DNA of 64,000 nt from Marchantia polymorpha subsp. ruderalis (GCA_037833965.1 AP031351.1:16318501-16382500); one strand, 5' to 3'; positions 36,861-51,044 are shown, counted from the stretch's first letter. Notes: generated by a model from the sequence alone, not told the origin. Numbers and translations are program-made.

Positions 36861-39800
36861 CCATCCTTTCCAAATACCTGTTGCGTTCTATTTTTCTTTT
36901 TAATTCGTCGGCAGCTCACCCCAAAGTACTGATTATAGGAATATACCAATAAGCGGTAATACTTCCTTCATCAAGTCTTGTGTGAGATGAAACCAAAAGA
37001 TGTACATTGAGTTAACCCCTGGGGAATAACAACTATATATTATCAACTCAAAAAATCTACATGTAACAGTAGTATCCAAAGTAAAATTACCTGTGATTAC
37101 AAAGAAACCAATTTTTGTTCAATTATTATTGAATATACTTTCATGAATATTTCAAATTTATACCACATAATTCTATATAAAGTTTGGATACATATTTTAA
37201 CATATATGTATCACATTGTACACAATATATGGATCATTATGTATCAACATAAATATATATAATAGTTTAATTCATCTTCAAAGTACACAAGAACGTTTTA
37301 TTCATGACCATAACAAAAATTACAATTGTGTCAAATTCGATTTCCTCTTTAAATATTGCATTTCAAAAAATCTTTATTTCAATTTAACCTTGAAGTTTAG
37401 AAGTTTTTAAAACATTAATTTTTTAAACTTTTGTGTTATCAAACGATTAAGAGAAAAAGATGATGACATATAATCTTCTTTCTCCCTATATGAATAATAA
37501 TAATTTTTTGGTCAAAGAATACTTTGATGTCAAATTTGTAAAATAAAAAAAATATGATTCAATCAGCTTTGAGATATCAATAATGACAACTCTCCAAAAT
37601 TTAACATCTTGTACCTTATTGGACATAAAGTGTGAATTTAAATCTTTCAATGCAAGTTTTATAGTTGATTGGTAGCAATTGACATGAATGTATGCATAGA
37701 GTTTAGCTTAAATCTTTATGGATGCCACATCAAAGAAATTATTTTGACTTGGCATATTTTTTTCACTTTCATTTTTTAACATGAATTTCAAATTATCCTT
37801 ATAATAGTAATTTGATAAAAAAAAACATTTTTTCACATTCACATTTGCCCTATGATATGAATTGATTTATATTTATGCTTATGAATTGAATTTTGTTTTG
37901 ATCTATTTTGATTTCGCTTAACCTTAGTTAGTTAGTATGATTTGATTGTCATTAAATAAAAAACCTAATCAAAACTCTTTATGACACTTATAGATATTTT
38001 TTGTGTTTAATCTTAGATTTTTTCTTGATAGTTTTCTCATTCTTGGTATTGTCTGTTTAGAATTTAGAAACTCTCAACAAACGGAGCAGCAAGAGATCAT
38101 TATATGCAAATATGTATGATGAAATTAGGTTGATCTTGAAAGAAAACAAAGAATTCATGTCATTGAGTTTGAGGTTTGAAGTTAATTTCTATTTTTCTGG
38201 CTTACATTAAACTCAAACACTTGAAAAAATTTCCAATTTGGCAATGTTATCAAGAGTATTGTTATCTTTTTATTTGCTTGTTGTTTGCCTAGTGGTTTGT
38301 TTTTGTATCTTGGAATATCGGAATAATGAGGTGAAGGTATGCATAGAGATGATAAAAAATTTCATGGAACATATGAGATCTGCGAGTTTTATTTTTGGAA
38401 TTTAGCTCACACTATTCAGTAAAAATCCAAAAAAGTATCAACTTTAGTGACATTCATTGATTACACAAAAGGTTTCAAACAAGATGTTGTGCAGATTTGG
38501 TATCGTATGATGCATTGAGAGATCTAATTCAATGTTAGTGTAGATGCTAAGGACGCGGTTAAGTGAAAGTTCATTAGAGGAAATGAATGTGGATCATCCA
38601 ATTAGTTTATGTTGCAAAAAGCTAAACAATTTCTATCATTGTGATTGAAGTTGAACTATATTTTCTATATTTCTTGCTTGCTTAATTTTCAAACATTTGA
38701 AAAAATTACCAATTATGCACAATTGCCAAGGTTAGTACTGTTTTTATATTGGCTTGCAAATAAAACTTCTAATCATTCTCTATGAACTCTCCACATTAAT
38801 TCTCATGCAAGTTTATTTAAGATGATTTTGCAATAGCTCATCATGATTCTAGAAGTTTGAATTTCATTTACATGTTCAGTTTTACATTTCAAGTCACACA
38901 ATTTCTTTACTTATCATTCAACACAAATTCTTATTGATATTCAAAGACTATTTGAAAAATTAAAATTTTTAAAAAAGGATCTCAAATTTGAAACAAATTT
39001 TCAAGTAATGATCTCTTTTTGGACTGGCTTGAATATCTCTTTTGATCTCTCTATTTATACTATTGAAAACATTAACAAGATGATTTTCATCTAACCTACT
39101 ATCATTAATATCTATTTGATGAATTTTCTTAAAAACTATTACATTGCACCATTTCATTGTACTTTCTAGAGCTTCTAGAAGCTTCTATGTTCTTGAATTG
39201 AAATAACAAGATCACTTTAAGAATTTGTTATAAAATCAAACATTGAACTTAATCTACCCAATGAAAATTTTAATCTTTCAAATCTAATCAAAACCAACAA
39301 AAAGTCAAATTATTTCTTATTGAATTTAAACTTTGATACAAGATACAATGATAATGCTTAGAAGTAACTTTTTAAATTATTTTAAATATATTCAACTAAG
39401 TATAGTTTTGATAACGAAACTTAGTTGTTACTAAATTGAACATGATCATTTTTTTGATAAACCCCAATACTAATGTTCTCATATCACCATAGATTTTGAA
39501 AATTTATATTACTAATTGAATTTCGATGATGAGTGAAGAAATTATGTAAGAGCATGATTGCAATGAGACTTCAATTCTTGTACTGTAAAATCTTAATGAA
39601 CTAGCTCAAAGCCATATGAGGTAAACTTGAGTGAAAATCTTCAAATTGAATATGCAGATCTCTCTTTTAGCATGTCTCAAATCTAGAACAAACAATAGTT
39701 GTAATGCAAAAGACATTTTTCTATAGTATAGAATGTATTGACTCATATGTATCAATCTTTTTATACGGCCCAAGGAGTTAATTAAACACCATGTTCTTCA

Positions 39801-42116
39801 GCAAATGGATTAGTGAAACTGCAAATTTTTCCTCCTTTCAAGTAAACTTGATTATTTCAACCAACAAAAAAAACAATGCAACCGTTCATATGAAGTATTT
39901 TGTCCGTTTCTCCAGAGTGCAGACAAAATTAGGGTTGAAGTTGCTGCACTAGTCTCAAAATAACATCTTTGGCAATGCTAGGCCATCATGTTTTGCTGAG
40001 TGACAGACGAGTCAAATAGTGACTCGCACTCACAAGAGTCTCCATTTCGACAATCGTATTGGCAAACAGAGGATGGTGATGGTGGATTTCATGAATCAAA
40101 GTGTTTTCCAAGGAGAAGAACAAGCTTGGAACGCAAGAAAAAAGGTTGCATATAGAATCAAAGAGGCAGCAATTTGCAATCAAAGATGGCTATGGCGGGA
40201 GATCTGATGCAGATCAATCCAGTTGTCAAAGTCATCCGTCTTGTGTGTGGCAACGGCCGTGCGATGCTTATTGTACTTTGTTCACAACTTTTGACTCTCA
40301 TTAGATCTGCTAACAGCGTCTTGTCTCTTTTTTTGCTTTGATATCAATTGCTAGGAGATAGACGAGAGACAATCAAACAATCACAAAAATAATCACTTAG
40401 GTAATATTTCAAATCAAGGTTTACATCATTCGAGTCAATTAGATCTTGCTCTCCACCTTAAGTAGATAGAAATCGTTGGAAGACACTATCTGATACTTTG
40501 AACACATAGTCATCGACAAGAGGTACATCTAGCAAAACAACTCATGTGTAATCAAATCATCATTATCATCAAGTTCATTTTTGTTAGAAATTTCAATCAT
40601 GTCCAAAGTTTTTAAGTTGTGTCATGTAGTGATTTTCTTAATTTCATGTGTCTTCTCAATAACATATATGTAAACATCTTCTTATACTTTTAAGTTTCCA
40701 TGTGGACTTACTTTCTAAAAAAAAGGTCTGAGGAACAAAATACATCTGTTACATATTCAGTGGCGCGATCCAACCGTAAAGCTCTATTTCTATGATCAAA
40801 TGCATGAGAACTTTATCTTGTAGAGACTTCCAATCGTAAAGCCAATATGTACTAAACAACACTAATACAAGTTATAGTTATTTTTTAATAGGTATAGTTA
40901 ACTTTCACATTTTCCACTTTGTTATTATATGACATATAAAACTCTAAGCGTATGACATGTAAACAAAAATTGCTCTTTGGATATGTATACTTTGTGAGCA
41001 TGAGGAACATGTTGGCTCTTTTAAATGAAAATTAGCAAATATACTGACTATAAAACGATTACTATTACTATAAATACTCTTACATATTATTTTTATTTCA
41101 TTGATGAAATAAATATTATATTTGGTACTTATCAGTCAATTGTAACATGATGTGAACATACATGACAACTCAAAAATTGAAGAAAAAATCAACTATTGCA
41201 GTGTTGTCATTGAAGTGGACAAAAGAAGTGGCAATCGCCTTTAGAATACTTGAGAACAGATTTTGCATGGTGATAAGATTATCACAAACTAAAATTTTAC
41301 AAAGTTGTACAAAGGGGAAAAGAATTACACAAGGTCGAAATGACAAGGAAATCAAAATTATCCTCGGCTATATTGTAGAGAAAGGTTTTGGGGATGAGAG
41401 AAATACAAAATAAGCAGGCTCTATACAACGCATTTGTCTTTGACATAGTGAAGGAATTCGACCTAGGTGGTTGGATTCAAGAGAATGAATAGTGACGCTT
41501 GGACTATTATTAACTTCTTATTATTATTAAATTTATTGAGAGTGTCTGGATAAGTTTATTGATATTTATGTAATCTCATTTTCTTCTCTTTGTGGTACCA
41601 TCTATGTCAATTTGCTGAAGATCAAACTAGTGAAGGGCTTGTTTAGAGTTTTGATACATGTAAACTCAAGTTTTGTTTTCACTTATAAATCTTAAAGCCA
41701 TAACTAATGACATGATGATGGAAAAGAAGGGAGTTGTGCACATATATTAGTATTTGATGAATATGCTCTATGAAGTAAAACTTGATACACAAATCATTTA
41801 AGATTATTAGAATGTCTTTCTAGATTATTTGCCGCAAAAAATTGTAAAAGATGAGAGCTTTAAGATCCTAACTTTCCAGTTCAAACATTATACTCCAATG
41901 AATAAGATTGGAAGATATAAATTAGAATATCAATTAGTAAGTTCAAAAATATTTTGATATTGTATGAAAAGAAATCATGTTCATGAAATATTAGTAATCA
42001 GCAAGTTATTTGTCATTTATTTTCATTTATCATTATTCTCTTTTTTTAAATAAAATATGGAAATTATTGCATTTATTTCAGTAAATATTCATTTTAACTA
42101 AGGTTGACAAAATTGA
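36860..42116. other. AT-rich intergenic DNA, no gene recognised
   Basis: Long AT-rich block. A GC-richer patch at 39950-40310 has small overlapping ORFs without signature. The word CCAAYCGTAAAGC occurs twice near 40775 and 40831. It is probably decayed retroelement DNA, but no domain could be aligned. Confidence 0.5.
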
Positions 42117-42696
42117 TGTTAGGGTTAACTCAAGTTAAACTAATTCAAATTACTTCTAGAATAAGTTCCCCAATTAGTATTAACCCTAGGATTTCAGCTG
42201 CCAGGTATATTTATGGGAGGCCGAGTAACATCTTGTCCGGATTATCTTAGCATTTGCATTAGTCCTTGGAATAGTCAATTTGTTCATCCCCGTGTAACTA
42301 TCTCGAGTTTGGAGGAACCATGTATTTATAAATAGGGAAGTGCGAGAAAAATCTTGCCCAGATTACTTGAACATTTGTATCAGTTCTTGGAGTAATCAAT
42401 TGGTTCATCTCGTGGACGTAGCTAGATTTTGGGTGAACTATGTATATTTATATATATATATATATATATATGGGGAAGGGAGACACACGTCTCGCCCAGA
42501 TTAACTAAACATTTGTGTTAGTTTTTGGAGTAACCAATTGACTCATCCCGTGAAAGTATCCCGAGTTTGGATAAACCATATACTTGACTATGTGAACAGC
42601 TTGTTTCGTGTTTAAGTTTTCTTTTATCGATTCTTATGTTTACTCATAAATTTCATATAAGAGCATTCAATGATATTTATTTATATCTATATATCA
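42117..42696 (+). mobile_element. Copia-type LTR (possibly solo) with internal tandem repeats
   Basis: Begins TGTTAGGGTTAACTCAAGTT and resembles the LTR starts of the copia relics at 13.5 and 17.3 kb; a plausible CA end is at 42695-42696. There is no purine tract directly before it, so it is a 5' LTR or a solo LTR. Nothing after it could be read as gag. It carries at least three tandem units (see 42204-42590). Confidence 0.6.
42204..42590 (+). repeat. Three tandem copies of a 121-138 bp unit, each with a TATA-like word
   Basis: Unit starts are at 42230 (ATCTTGTCCGGATTA), 42351 (ATCTTGCCCAGATTA) and 42489 (GTCTCGCCCAGATTA). Each continues with a CATTTG, a TTGGA(G/A)TA-x2-CAATT and a TCATC word. 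A TATTTAT(A) box and a G-rich patch precede each unit start. In the second unit the box has expanded into a TA run (about 42452-42472). Confidence 0.85.
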
Positions 42697-42965
42697 ATTT
42701 TGGGCCGGCAGAAATCTTGTAGTTCTATATGATTGTTTATCGCTATTATGTTCAAAGGTGAATCAAGTGAAAAAATAAAAAAATCTTCTAGTTAATATAG
42801 ATATCATCTGCACATCTTGCTATATTGAAGTAGATTCAACACTTTTTCACTGGGTTACTACAAAGTTAAACCTCCGAGTAGTGTGAAGTCTTATTAGTGA
42901 CATAGAATTTAAGAACCATTAGTTTTTAAGTTGTAAATATATACAATAAGAACGGTACTATCACT

Positions 42966-42984
42966 ATTGGCAATAGTGACATGA
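42966..42984. repeat. Palindrome TCACTATTG-G-CAATAGTGA, CACTA-like
   Basis: Perfect 9-bp arms around one base. Nearby TTAGTGACGGTTTCAATAGT (42994-43013) and, 700 bp away, TATAGTGACC and GTCACTATTGG (43708-43750) repeat the same words. Such words are typical of the subterminal arrays of CACTA (En/Spm) transposons, but no element ends were found. Confidence 0.4.
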
Positions 42985-43373
42985 TACTATCTGTTAGTGA
43001 CGGTTTCAATAGTAATTTTAAAAATAAATGGAATTTGATTCTTTATTGCCGTTACTTCAACCGAACTCCCAAACTTTGATTTCACCTCTTGGTCGCCACT
43101 AACATGACATGGAACCACACCACATACCCTGTCTTGACTTCCCCTCAATGCCCTAGGTCTTCCTTGCACTCTCTCGCTTGTCATGACTGCGCTACTCCGC
43201 ATCCTGCTCTGAAAAAATACAAAAATTGTGGTTCTATAATCTTGATTTATTAAAATTTATTTGTCCATATAATCACACCATATAATCTTGATATTAGTGT
43301 TGTGTTACTTTCATTTTGTTGCTTCAATCATTTTACAGGCAAGAAAAGACACAACTCACTCTACAAATTTCTT

Positions 43374-43538
43374 GCTTTGCTTGTTCACTTTTCATCATTT
43401 ATAAGTGTGATTTATTTTGGAGACCTTAGCTCTACTTGCTCACTTCTCACCACTTATAACTCTGTATTAGCTTGGAGACCTGAGCTTTGCTTGCTCATTT
43501 TCCACAATTTATAACTCTGCTTTACTTTTGGCATCATG
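43374..43538. repeat. Tandem repeat, 3 x 55 bp
   Basis: Units start at 43374, 43429 and 43484 with GCTYTRCTTG(C/T)TCA and share ATTTATAA/CTTATAA. The GGAGACC word is present in the first two units and lost in the third. Confidence 0.9.
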
Positions 43539-44893
43539 AGGTTATGCTTACTAAAGTCAATCCGATATTTGAATTCGAAGACAAATCTTCAAGAATGATA
43601 TTATCCGCCACATTATCAATAAAATATTTAACAGATCCGCTAAACGTGCAATAAGAATGTTTCTATATGATCCGCTAAATGCTACCCAACCTCGTCTGAG
43701 TGACATCTATAGTGACCTGGAAACCTAGCACCAATAGATGTCACTATTGGAAGGTTAAACTCTAGTAAATAGCAATATCCACCTGCTGATGTTAACCTTG
43801 ACAAGAATGACACTTTAAACAATCTCCGTGAAACAAAAACATCTACCCCAAACACACAAAGTGACTTTCTTTGGCGGGCACTATTTACATAAGAAATATT
43901 TCTGTATACACACTCAACTGATTTTATCATATTAAGAGCTTACTTAGACGAATAGGATAATATCGAAGACATTTACCATGAGCAGATTATGAGGGATACG
44001 TATAACCAGTGTTAAAAGGCCTACCCTTGCGGTCCCTACAAAAATGGCCATGTTTACTAACATTCATGAAGACTTAAGAAGTTTACTAACACTTCCTGTT
44101 TGGTGAAATTAGCTTGTTCGTGAATGCAAGTGTCAAAACGGCGCACAAACCGTACTCGATGTTTAGTAAATGTCCACATATCTGGGATTCTGCCTTCGTG
44201 TTTTGACAAGATGGCCCAAAAAGTAGCTAGTAGATGGTCCAATCACATGATCTGCACCTTCGCAAGCCGAATAATTGTTTCAAAAGCCATTATTGACAAT
44301 CTCGAGGAAGCGCCAAATTTTTCTGAAAAGGGTGAGAATCAAATTGATTGAAAGCCTATAACAAGTACAAGTGTTACCGGTGTAATTCAAAACTAATCTT
44401 GAGACAACAATCGTGTTCGGATTGAGGCCAAAACTTGTAAGCTGGTTAGCTGCCTAACTTGAGATATTTGTCCTCATGTGTATGTGACGTTTACCACTAA
44501 TATCTAGGAAATAAATGTGGGATAAATTGACCTCCCAAGTGACAAATATTGAGATCCAATACATCTTTTGGTTATTGTAACCAAAATTGCTACAATACTC
44601 CTGCATATTTCTAGTGACCAATCCGTGCAACAACCCATAAACTGAAAAGCTTTTCGTCTGAATCAAACGAATCCTAAACGCTAATAATCATAGATACTCC
44701 GAAAGAATTTATACAGATTGGATACTGATTTACATCAATGATCTAATTTCTACAACTGGATGAAATAAACACGGTACCAGTTTTTCGTGTCTCGTAATCA
44801 TTTAAGGTGAAGAGGCACAGATTCTTGCTAAAAGGGAGCTCGTTAAACACCATGGATGAAACAATATGAGATGAATAGGAATAAAAGAGTGGC

Positions 44894-47800
44894 TTAAACA
44901 GCTGACATAATCTCGTTGTTATATCCATTCGGATACTTCAATTGCCATTTCCAGGCCACTTCTAAGGTCTCTGTAAGATTAACATGCTTCGCCTTCCACC
45001 CAAGTTCGTCATTTATCTTTTTCGGCTGACTGTAAACTTCAGCATAATCGCCTGGTCTCCTATCTAAAATGGTCACGGTGATGTTGACCTTGGTGGCGGC
45101 CTTGCACGCTTCCACGAACTCTTTCACGGACAAACCTGAACGTAAGATATAATATTTAGTCATGAGAACGAAACCACTGCCTTCGTCATATTTCTAAGCT
45201 GCACTCCATTCAGCCGACCCAACTTTATCGGCAGAGAATGTTAGTTACTTTCAGAACCGAAACAGGAGTTAATCCATGTAAAGATGAGTTCTAGACACAG
45301 CGAAATCTCTCTCGAAATCAAGAGAGGCATCTTACGCAGCAATATTCTGTCGGGCACGATCGGACAAAAAGAGTGTTGTGAAGTTCTAAGAATGAAGATA
45401 CAAACTTAGAAGTTCTAACTCAAAGTGACCTATAAAGTGGGAAGTGAAGCGTAAGAAGATGCAGAAGTTTAAAAGCTTGAGATTATTTGGTAAAAGTCAC
45501 CTGCCTAAAGTAAGATCAGTTCAAACTTACGCAAAGAAAATTCAATACTGAAGACGTAATGAAAGCAAAAATTGTAGCCTATACATACAATATCCAGGAA
45601 AGTTGATTAGAAAAATGTCACTTCTTTTAAGAAGGAATTGGAGGTGGTATAAGGAGCTTTCAAGAAAAATGCATTAAAACCTTCATATCGACGAAGTTTA
45701 TCGCCTTGTAGGTCGCAGGAAGACAACGTAGCATATGGGATTGAAACACAACAGAGGAGCCAGTTCTCACAAACAGAAAATACAATCGGATATATTAGTT
45801 TCTCTAGTATAAGATTCACGGAACATTTGTAGCTAAGATAAGGAATTTGACAGCTTTACTCCAAGAAAGCACTACAACACTGAACATTGCAAGCGTTCTT
45901 AGCTAAATTGATATCGTTCAGAGGCCATTCTGAATCATGAAATTAGATTGAGTGAGAACATAGGTTTTGGGAGTCTTTTAAAAATGACGACAGTCATCGT
46001 TAGTAGCTATAGTTCAATATACGAAGAAAACTTGTAAAATATCTGGTGTTCATACTGAGTCCCCACAAACGGATCAATAAATCTACCAAACTCAGAGCAG
46101 AATGCATAGGATATCTGTGTCATTCAAGGGAGGGACCAGAGGTCGATAGATTTGTGAAGGTATGGAGACAAAACTGTGTTTGTGTATGGAAGGCATAAGT
46201 TTGCCAAGAAACTGAACGGTGACTACACGAGATTAGAATCAAGAAAGAGGAAAAACTCCTGTCTTCAAGGAGTCGAGGAAAAAGTACGTGAAGACAGCAT
46301 GAGCGAAAAGAAAAGGTTTATAGGACAAGTTTTCTATTGAGGACTTCACATACCTTTTCCGGTACCAACGTTGTATATTCCCACCTTGCCTGTTTCCGCG
46401 CGATCTAATGCTTTAATATGTGCCTCCACCAAATCAGTAACATGTATGTAGTCTCTTATGCATGTTCCATCCTTCGTATTGTAATCATCACCCCGTATCT
46501 GAAAATATACCACATGAAGGGTTATAAACTCGTGGTCTCGGCATCTAGTAATAACAATCAAAAACAACTCAAGACATTACTGGAAAGAAGGACGCTACCT
46601 CTAGACCACTTCTAAATCCTCTGGCTGCATCGAAACAAGCACCAGAAATACGCCCGTGGACTCTAAGTTCTGGTCTCGGTGCTTCCCCCAACCTCAGTTT
46701 TGGATCGGAACCAATCACATTGAAGTACCTGATGCAAACAAAGAGGTTAAATACGAAGTTTCTAAAGTATCCCGAAGTCAGTAAATCAAAAGATTGGTAG
46801 AGCCTCACGAGCGGGATTACTGATATCATCAACTCCTGGACCCAACCAGAACGCTAATTCAAGAGAATCTGCAACCTTTGTAGCCCCTATACTAGGCTGA
46901 CCAAATCTGTATCTATCTCGTGACCTGACGCATCATCAGCATGATAAAGCTCATAAGCAATTTTGTACATACAAGCGTCTGAGTTCAGCTGCCTAAATTT
47001 CCATAAAAAGTTTCAAAGTTGGGTACTGGGAACGTATGACATTGAGTGGAAGGCCTGGAATTAAAACATAAGAATTAATAATGACGGGACTGAATTACCG
47101 TAAAATCATGACCGCCATTCTTTTAGTTCTGGCGTAATCCTTGATGATTTCCTCTGCCATTTTTTTAGCCTTCCCGTATGGATTTATTGGAACCTGAAAG
47201 AAATGGTTCACCTCGTCAGAATAATATTCGAATTTGAGGTATGTACAAAATCATTTAAGAAAATGAGAATGTCCGATACTACCACAAGCAAAAATTACAG
47301 ATATTATCCAAGTACAAGATTAACTCTGAAACAAAATATATTTACACACACATGATGACCGAGTATAAGTACAGGCCTCAGCATAGGCCACTACAGGCCT
47401 TAGCAGTTATGACTGGAATGAAAAGATGTGGCGATACACTGAGGCCCAATTGTTATGTGCAGATCCCCACGTTGATTAGAAGGAATGCATTAACAAAAGC
47501 AATGACTTGAACGTATATGGATGAAGGTTGAAGCAAGAGAATCGGATAGGAGTCCAGGTCGACGGTCATCAACACGGGCGATTATATATCGTGCAGAACA
47601 AGTAAATTCAACGACGGCCCAACTCACAAACCGGAAGATCAATATTCAAAGGTACCCAGCAGGGTAAACAGGCAGGGCAGTGCTAGTCTAGATTCTATCG
47701 AGGCTGAATAGGAATCCAGAGACTGTAACCAACGAAGAAAAGAGCGTGCACCAATCGCTTAAATATACCTGTTCTGTATCTTCTGTAATTGGCATTTTCT

Positions 47801-50449
47801 TCGGCTCCCCATAAGTTGCACAAGTGCTCGAGTAGATAAACTTAGACACTTCATGTTTTGCCATTGCCTCCAAAAGTAGCAAGGTATTGGTGGTAATATT
47901 GTGATAGTAACTGTCGAGACCCACATCCACTGGTCAGAAAATTGTTAAGTGCATGAAAACTTTCATACATTTTCTATACCACCATGACAAAAGTGATACG
48001 CGTTTGCAAGGTGGAAAAGATTCTCTCCAAATTCCCGAAAGACAAAAGTGAAACATTTCTAAGTTGTCGATGAGCTCGTTTTAGAGAATAGGCTGAAAGA
48101 CATGGTTGACAGGTTTAATATCAGAACAACAGGACTTTCAGCAGTATGCGAATCCGATTCTTCTAAATCAGCACAAACAGTAAGTGAATACTTACCGCAA
48201 GGGCTCCGCCATACTCTCTCCAACATACGCTATTGCGGCAAAGTGCATCACCGCATCAAACGCATTTTTCGCAAATATCTCATCAACCTGTCGTTGCGTT
48301 AAAGAAGGCCAGTCAACTCTCAACCACACTCTAACAAACAAAATGATAGAAGCAATATATTCAATTGCAAATTATACTTTGTGACAGGATACAGCTTTGG
48401 CATCTCCCAGATCTGCGAAAATATACTGCAGTCGACCTGGTTCTGGAAACAACCTTTGCAACACATGTATTGCTCCTAGGTTACCACGAGAAAGATTATC
48501 CTGCAAATACGAAAAATAAGGTGATTTTTGAATTAGATGGATCGAAAATAATAAGACATCAAAGAGGTACACAATACGTGAGTCCTGAAAGAACCCTCCC
48601 CAAAAACACAGTTTTTACAATGTGTGAACTTCTATAGCGCGTAATGGAATTTCGGACGAAGATGGCTCTTGCATTCTCGAACTCAAAGGTTGTATGAAAA
48701 TCCTCAGTCTGCTACTATAATCTGTCGACCAATAAAATGTGAAATCATGTATATGGGTCACCTATCCTCATCATCATCATCGCACGCTAACAACATTGAC
48801 AACTCAGGACAGGGATCACCGACACGGGGCTTCCCTAAGGTATGTAGGAACTTTACCACTATAGTAACACGGTAGTTCTCCTTTTCTAAGAGTAGCATAG
48901 CTGCATGGGATCCGATGAAACCAGCTCCACCTGTGACCAGCACATGTTGCACACCCTCCTGTGGTCTTGAAAACTGCGGAAGCAAATACATTAGCATCTG
49001 CTATGAGCTGGCTATGATGCAAAATCGGGAGTTCACTCATTTCTAGCGGTTCAATCTTGTTCACAAAAAACATTTCTATACAGTTATTTACAGATTCGTG
49101 AGTTACAAAGTTAGCTTATCCTTTTATATGGTAGCCATTCATTTTCTGGAAAGGCTTTATGAACTTTTCAGATATTAGATGTGATATATATAACCACTGT
49201 TCCTACATAGTCCACACAATCCAATATATTCAAGAAAGACTGATTGCAATTTCTTAGAATACTTCGACCCTGAGGTACCGTATTGGTGGCCACAGTGGAG
49301 TTTTCCTGACAATAGACGAAAGTGGCAGCGGAACTGCTCTAAGTTTTCACATAATGGTTTGAGATTCAACAAGTTGAAAACTGCGTCGCTTCGGTGATTG
49401 AGTATTATGGAAAAACGATGAAGCTCGTGAAAGCAAGCCATGTTTTGTCCCTCTTGATATACAGTCTCACTCCGTTGTACATGGTATACTCGTAAGTTCG
49501 ACGACTACTGTGGTACTTAAACCACCGGAGGAACCAAAAGCCCTGACAGACATGCAAAAGCCCTAAGAGATGTTTTTATGACAAGCAAAACGACAATAAG
49601 TAAAACCCGATGGGCAGTAGACATGACAGACAACCTATGAGCTCAGAGGTAGTCCACCAAAACCAAACAATTTGAGTTTCTCGTGCTTTAAGTCTCCATC
49701 AATACAACCAAAATCTGCGGAATAAAACAACTCCAAAGATATGACCACGAGAACGTACCACATTTTCAGAAGCGGATGAGGATGACTGGCGAAGTATGAA
49801 CATGCAGAGTGCAGTAAGCGTTGCTGCAACTACTACTTTCACCACCAGCTGTGATCTTGGCCGAGACATTCCGTAATCCAGTCCTGAGCAAAGACTCCCA
49901 TGAGCCGATGAAAGCTAAAGCAGACTGGATAATGCACGAAACTCTCACATGCGACTCCCAATCTTTGTCGGGAGTAGGCTATCCAGAATCAAAGCATGGG
50001 CGATCAAATTCATTCTTGATTGTGAAGATTTTGATAAAATCGTTGGAACAATGCACCTCTCGTTGTCCTAGAAAGAAAATCCTCACTCATAGTTCATAAG
50101 AGAAAAACTGGTTGGTATTAAACATGAGTAGCATAATCTCGTCGCTAATTAACCAAGAGAAATATAGGTCGACTCAGTCATTTCTAATAGATTCCTTCAT
50201 TCAATGACTCCCATTTGCCCATCATATCAACCATCAAAATCCACTGAGAAGAAGAGAAACACGGAATTTTATTACAACTCTCTATACACCAGCGACTGGA
50301 AGCTTCCCACTCACATCAAATGACTGTAACATACTGAGAGCTAGGAATAACATGGACAGTGGAAGTAAGGACTATTTACCAGCAAAAGACCATGAACGAG
50401 CGCCTCTTGCAGGCGGATTCCTTCGACGATAGAAAGGTGAGCCCGGCAT
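44894..50449 (-). CDS. MUR4: UDP-D-xylose/UDP-L-arabinose 4-epimerase, MUR4/UXE type, complete ten-exon gene
   Basis: Coding exons (minus strand): 50380-50449, 49759-49883, 48857-48973, 48393-48500, 48196-48287, 47769-47910, 47099-47193, 46599-46728, 46354-46498 and 44894-45135. They sum to 1266 bp, an open frame of 421 residues, with GT-AG borders and matching phases throughout. Known: MUR4 (419 residues in Arabidopsis) converts UDP-xylose to UDP-arabinose in the Golgi for cell-wall arabinan and arabinogalactan. Seen: a type II membrane anchor (about residues 36-54, ending LTALCMFIL), the NAD-binding motif [10 protein letters not shown] (79-88), [21 protein letters not shown], the [11 protein letters not shown]er/Thr site, catalytic YGKAK (Tyr224, Lys228), [27 protein letters not shown] and [11 protein letters not shown]. 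The [24 protein letters not shown] stretch separates this type from cytosolic UDP-glucose epimerases. The start ATG at 50449 gives the basic pre-anchor tail expected. Intron 9 (1218 bp) is the longest. No defects are seen. Confidence 0.95.
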
Positions 50450-51044
50450 ACTTCGACTAAATCAGCAGGCCCCCTGACTCAATCCAAAGCAGATCTGGCC
50501 TGTCCCCTCAATATCGCGAGTCGCCACATATGTCTGTTCATCACAAGTATAATGGAGGTTAATTTGGACGCTTTTCGAGACTGAGAGACTAGCGAGCTTG
50601 ATTCTCTTTCCCCTGAACTTTCAGTCAATTCATGAGTGCGGAAATGTAATTACCCTACATCCCCAAAGGCTATAGTACTCGTAACAAGAAATTCCCTCGT
50701 CGCGACCAGCTCAAGTACAAAGTCCAGGCCACACGCTTGTGATGCTTCAAAAACTCGATGAGTCCTCCACGACCCTGATTGCTATCAAAAACTTGACAAG
50801 CCCTCTCAAGATATGATTGCTACCAAATCCACGTCAATTCTATAACAGCAGCCACTTCCACTTCTCTGATCTATTTACAGTTTACCCTATTGACTTTAAC
50901 CATCTCATCAAGTCTTCTGGACCACAGGGTGGACGTGATCCATATACCAAATGATGCCACTTCCTTCGAATTCGGTATAATTTGGACCGATAAACACTCG
51001 AACACTAGATGCCTCCAGGCAGCGCGAGATCCCCAACACTATAA
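50450..51044. promoter_or_regulatory. Upstream region of the MUR4-type gene
   Basis: About 600 bp of non-coding sequence separates the epimerase start codon from the next possible ORF upstream on the same strand. It should hold the 5' UTR and promoter. I see no canonical TATA box close to the start. Confidence 0.4.

Larger units (their letters stand above)
42700..44893. other. Intergenic DNA 3' of the MUR4-type gene
   Basis: Contains CACTA-like subterminal words (42966-42984 and around 43700-43750) and a 3 x 55 bp tandem repeat (43374-43538). ORFs at 42987-43202 and 44057-44242 (both minus) show no family signature. The 3' UTR of the epimerase gene should extend leftwards from 44894 for an unknown distance. 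Confidence 0.5.

Noticed and set aside
45607..45819. Minus-strand ORF inside the epimerase gene
   Set aside because: Lies wholly within intron 9; no family signature.
46569..46832. Upstream part of the ORF containing epimerase exon 8
   Set aside because: Residues before [10 protein letters not shown] are intron read-through; the acceptor at 46729-46730 gives the conserved join.
48102..48637. Plus-strand ORFs (48102-48302, 48184-48384, 48365-48637)
   Set aside because: Antisense to epimerase exons 4 and 5 and the introns around them.
49175..49441. Minus-strand ORF of 88 codons
   Set aside because: Falls in intron 2 of the epimerase gene and is not needed for the continuous 421-codon frame.
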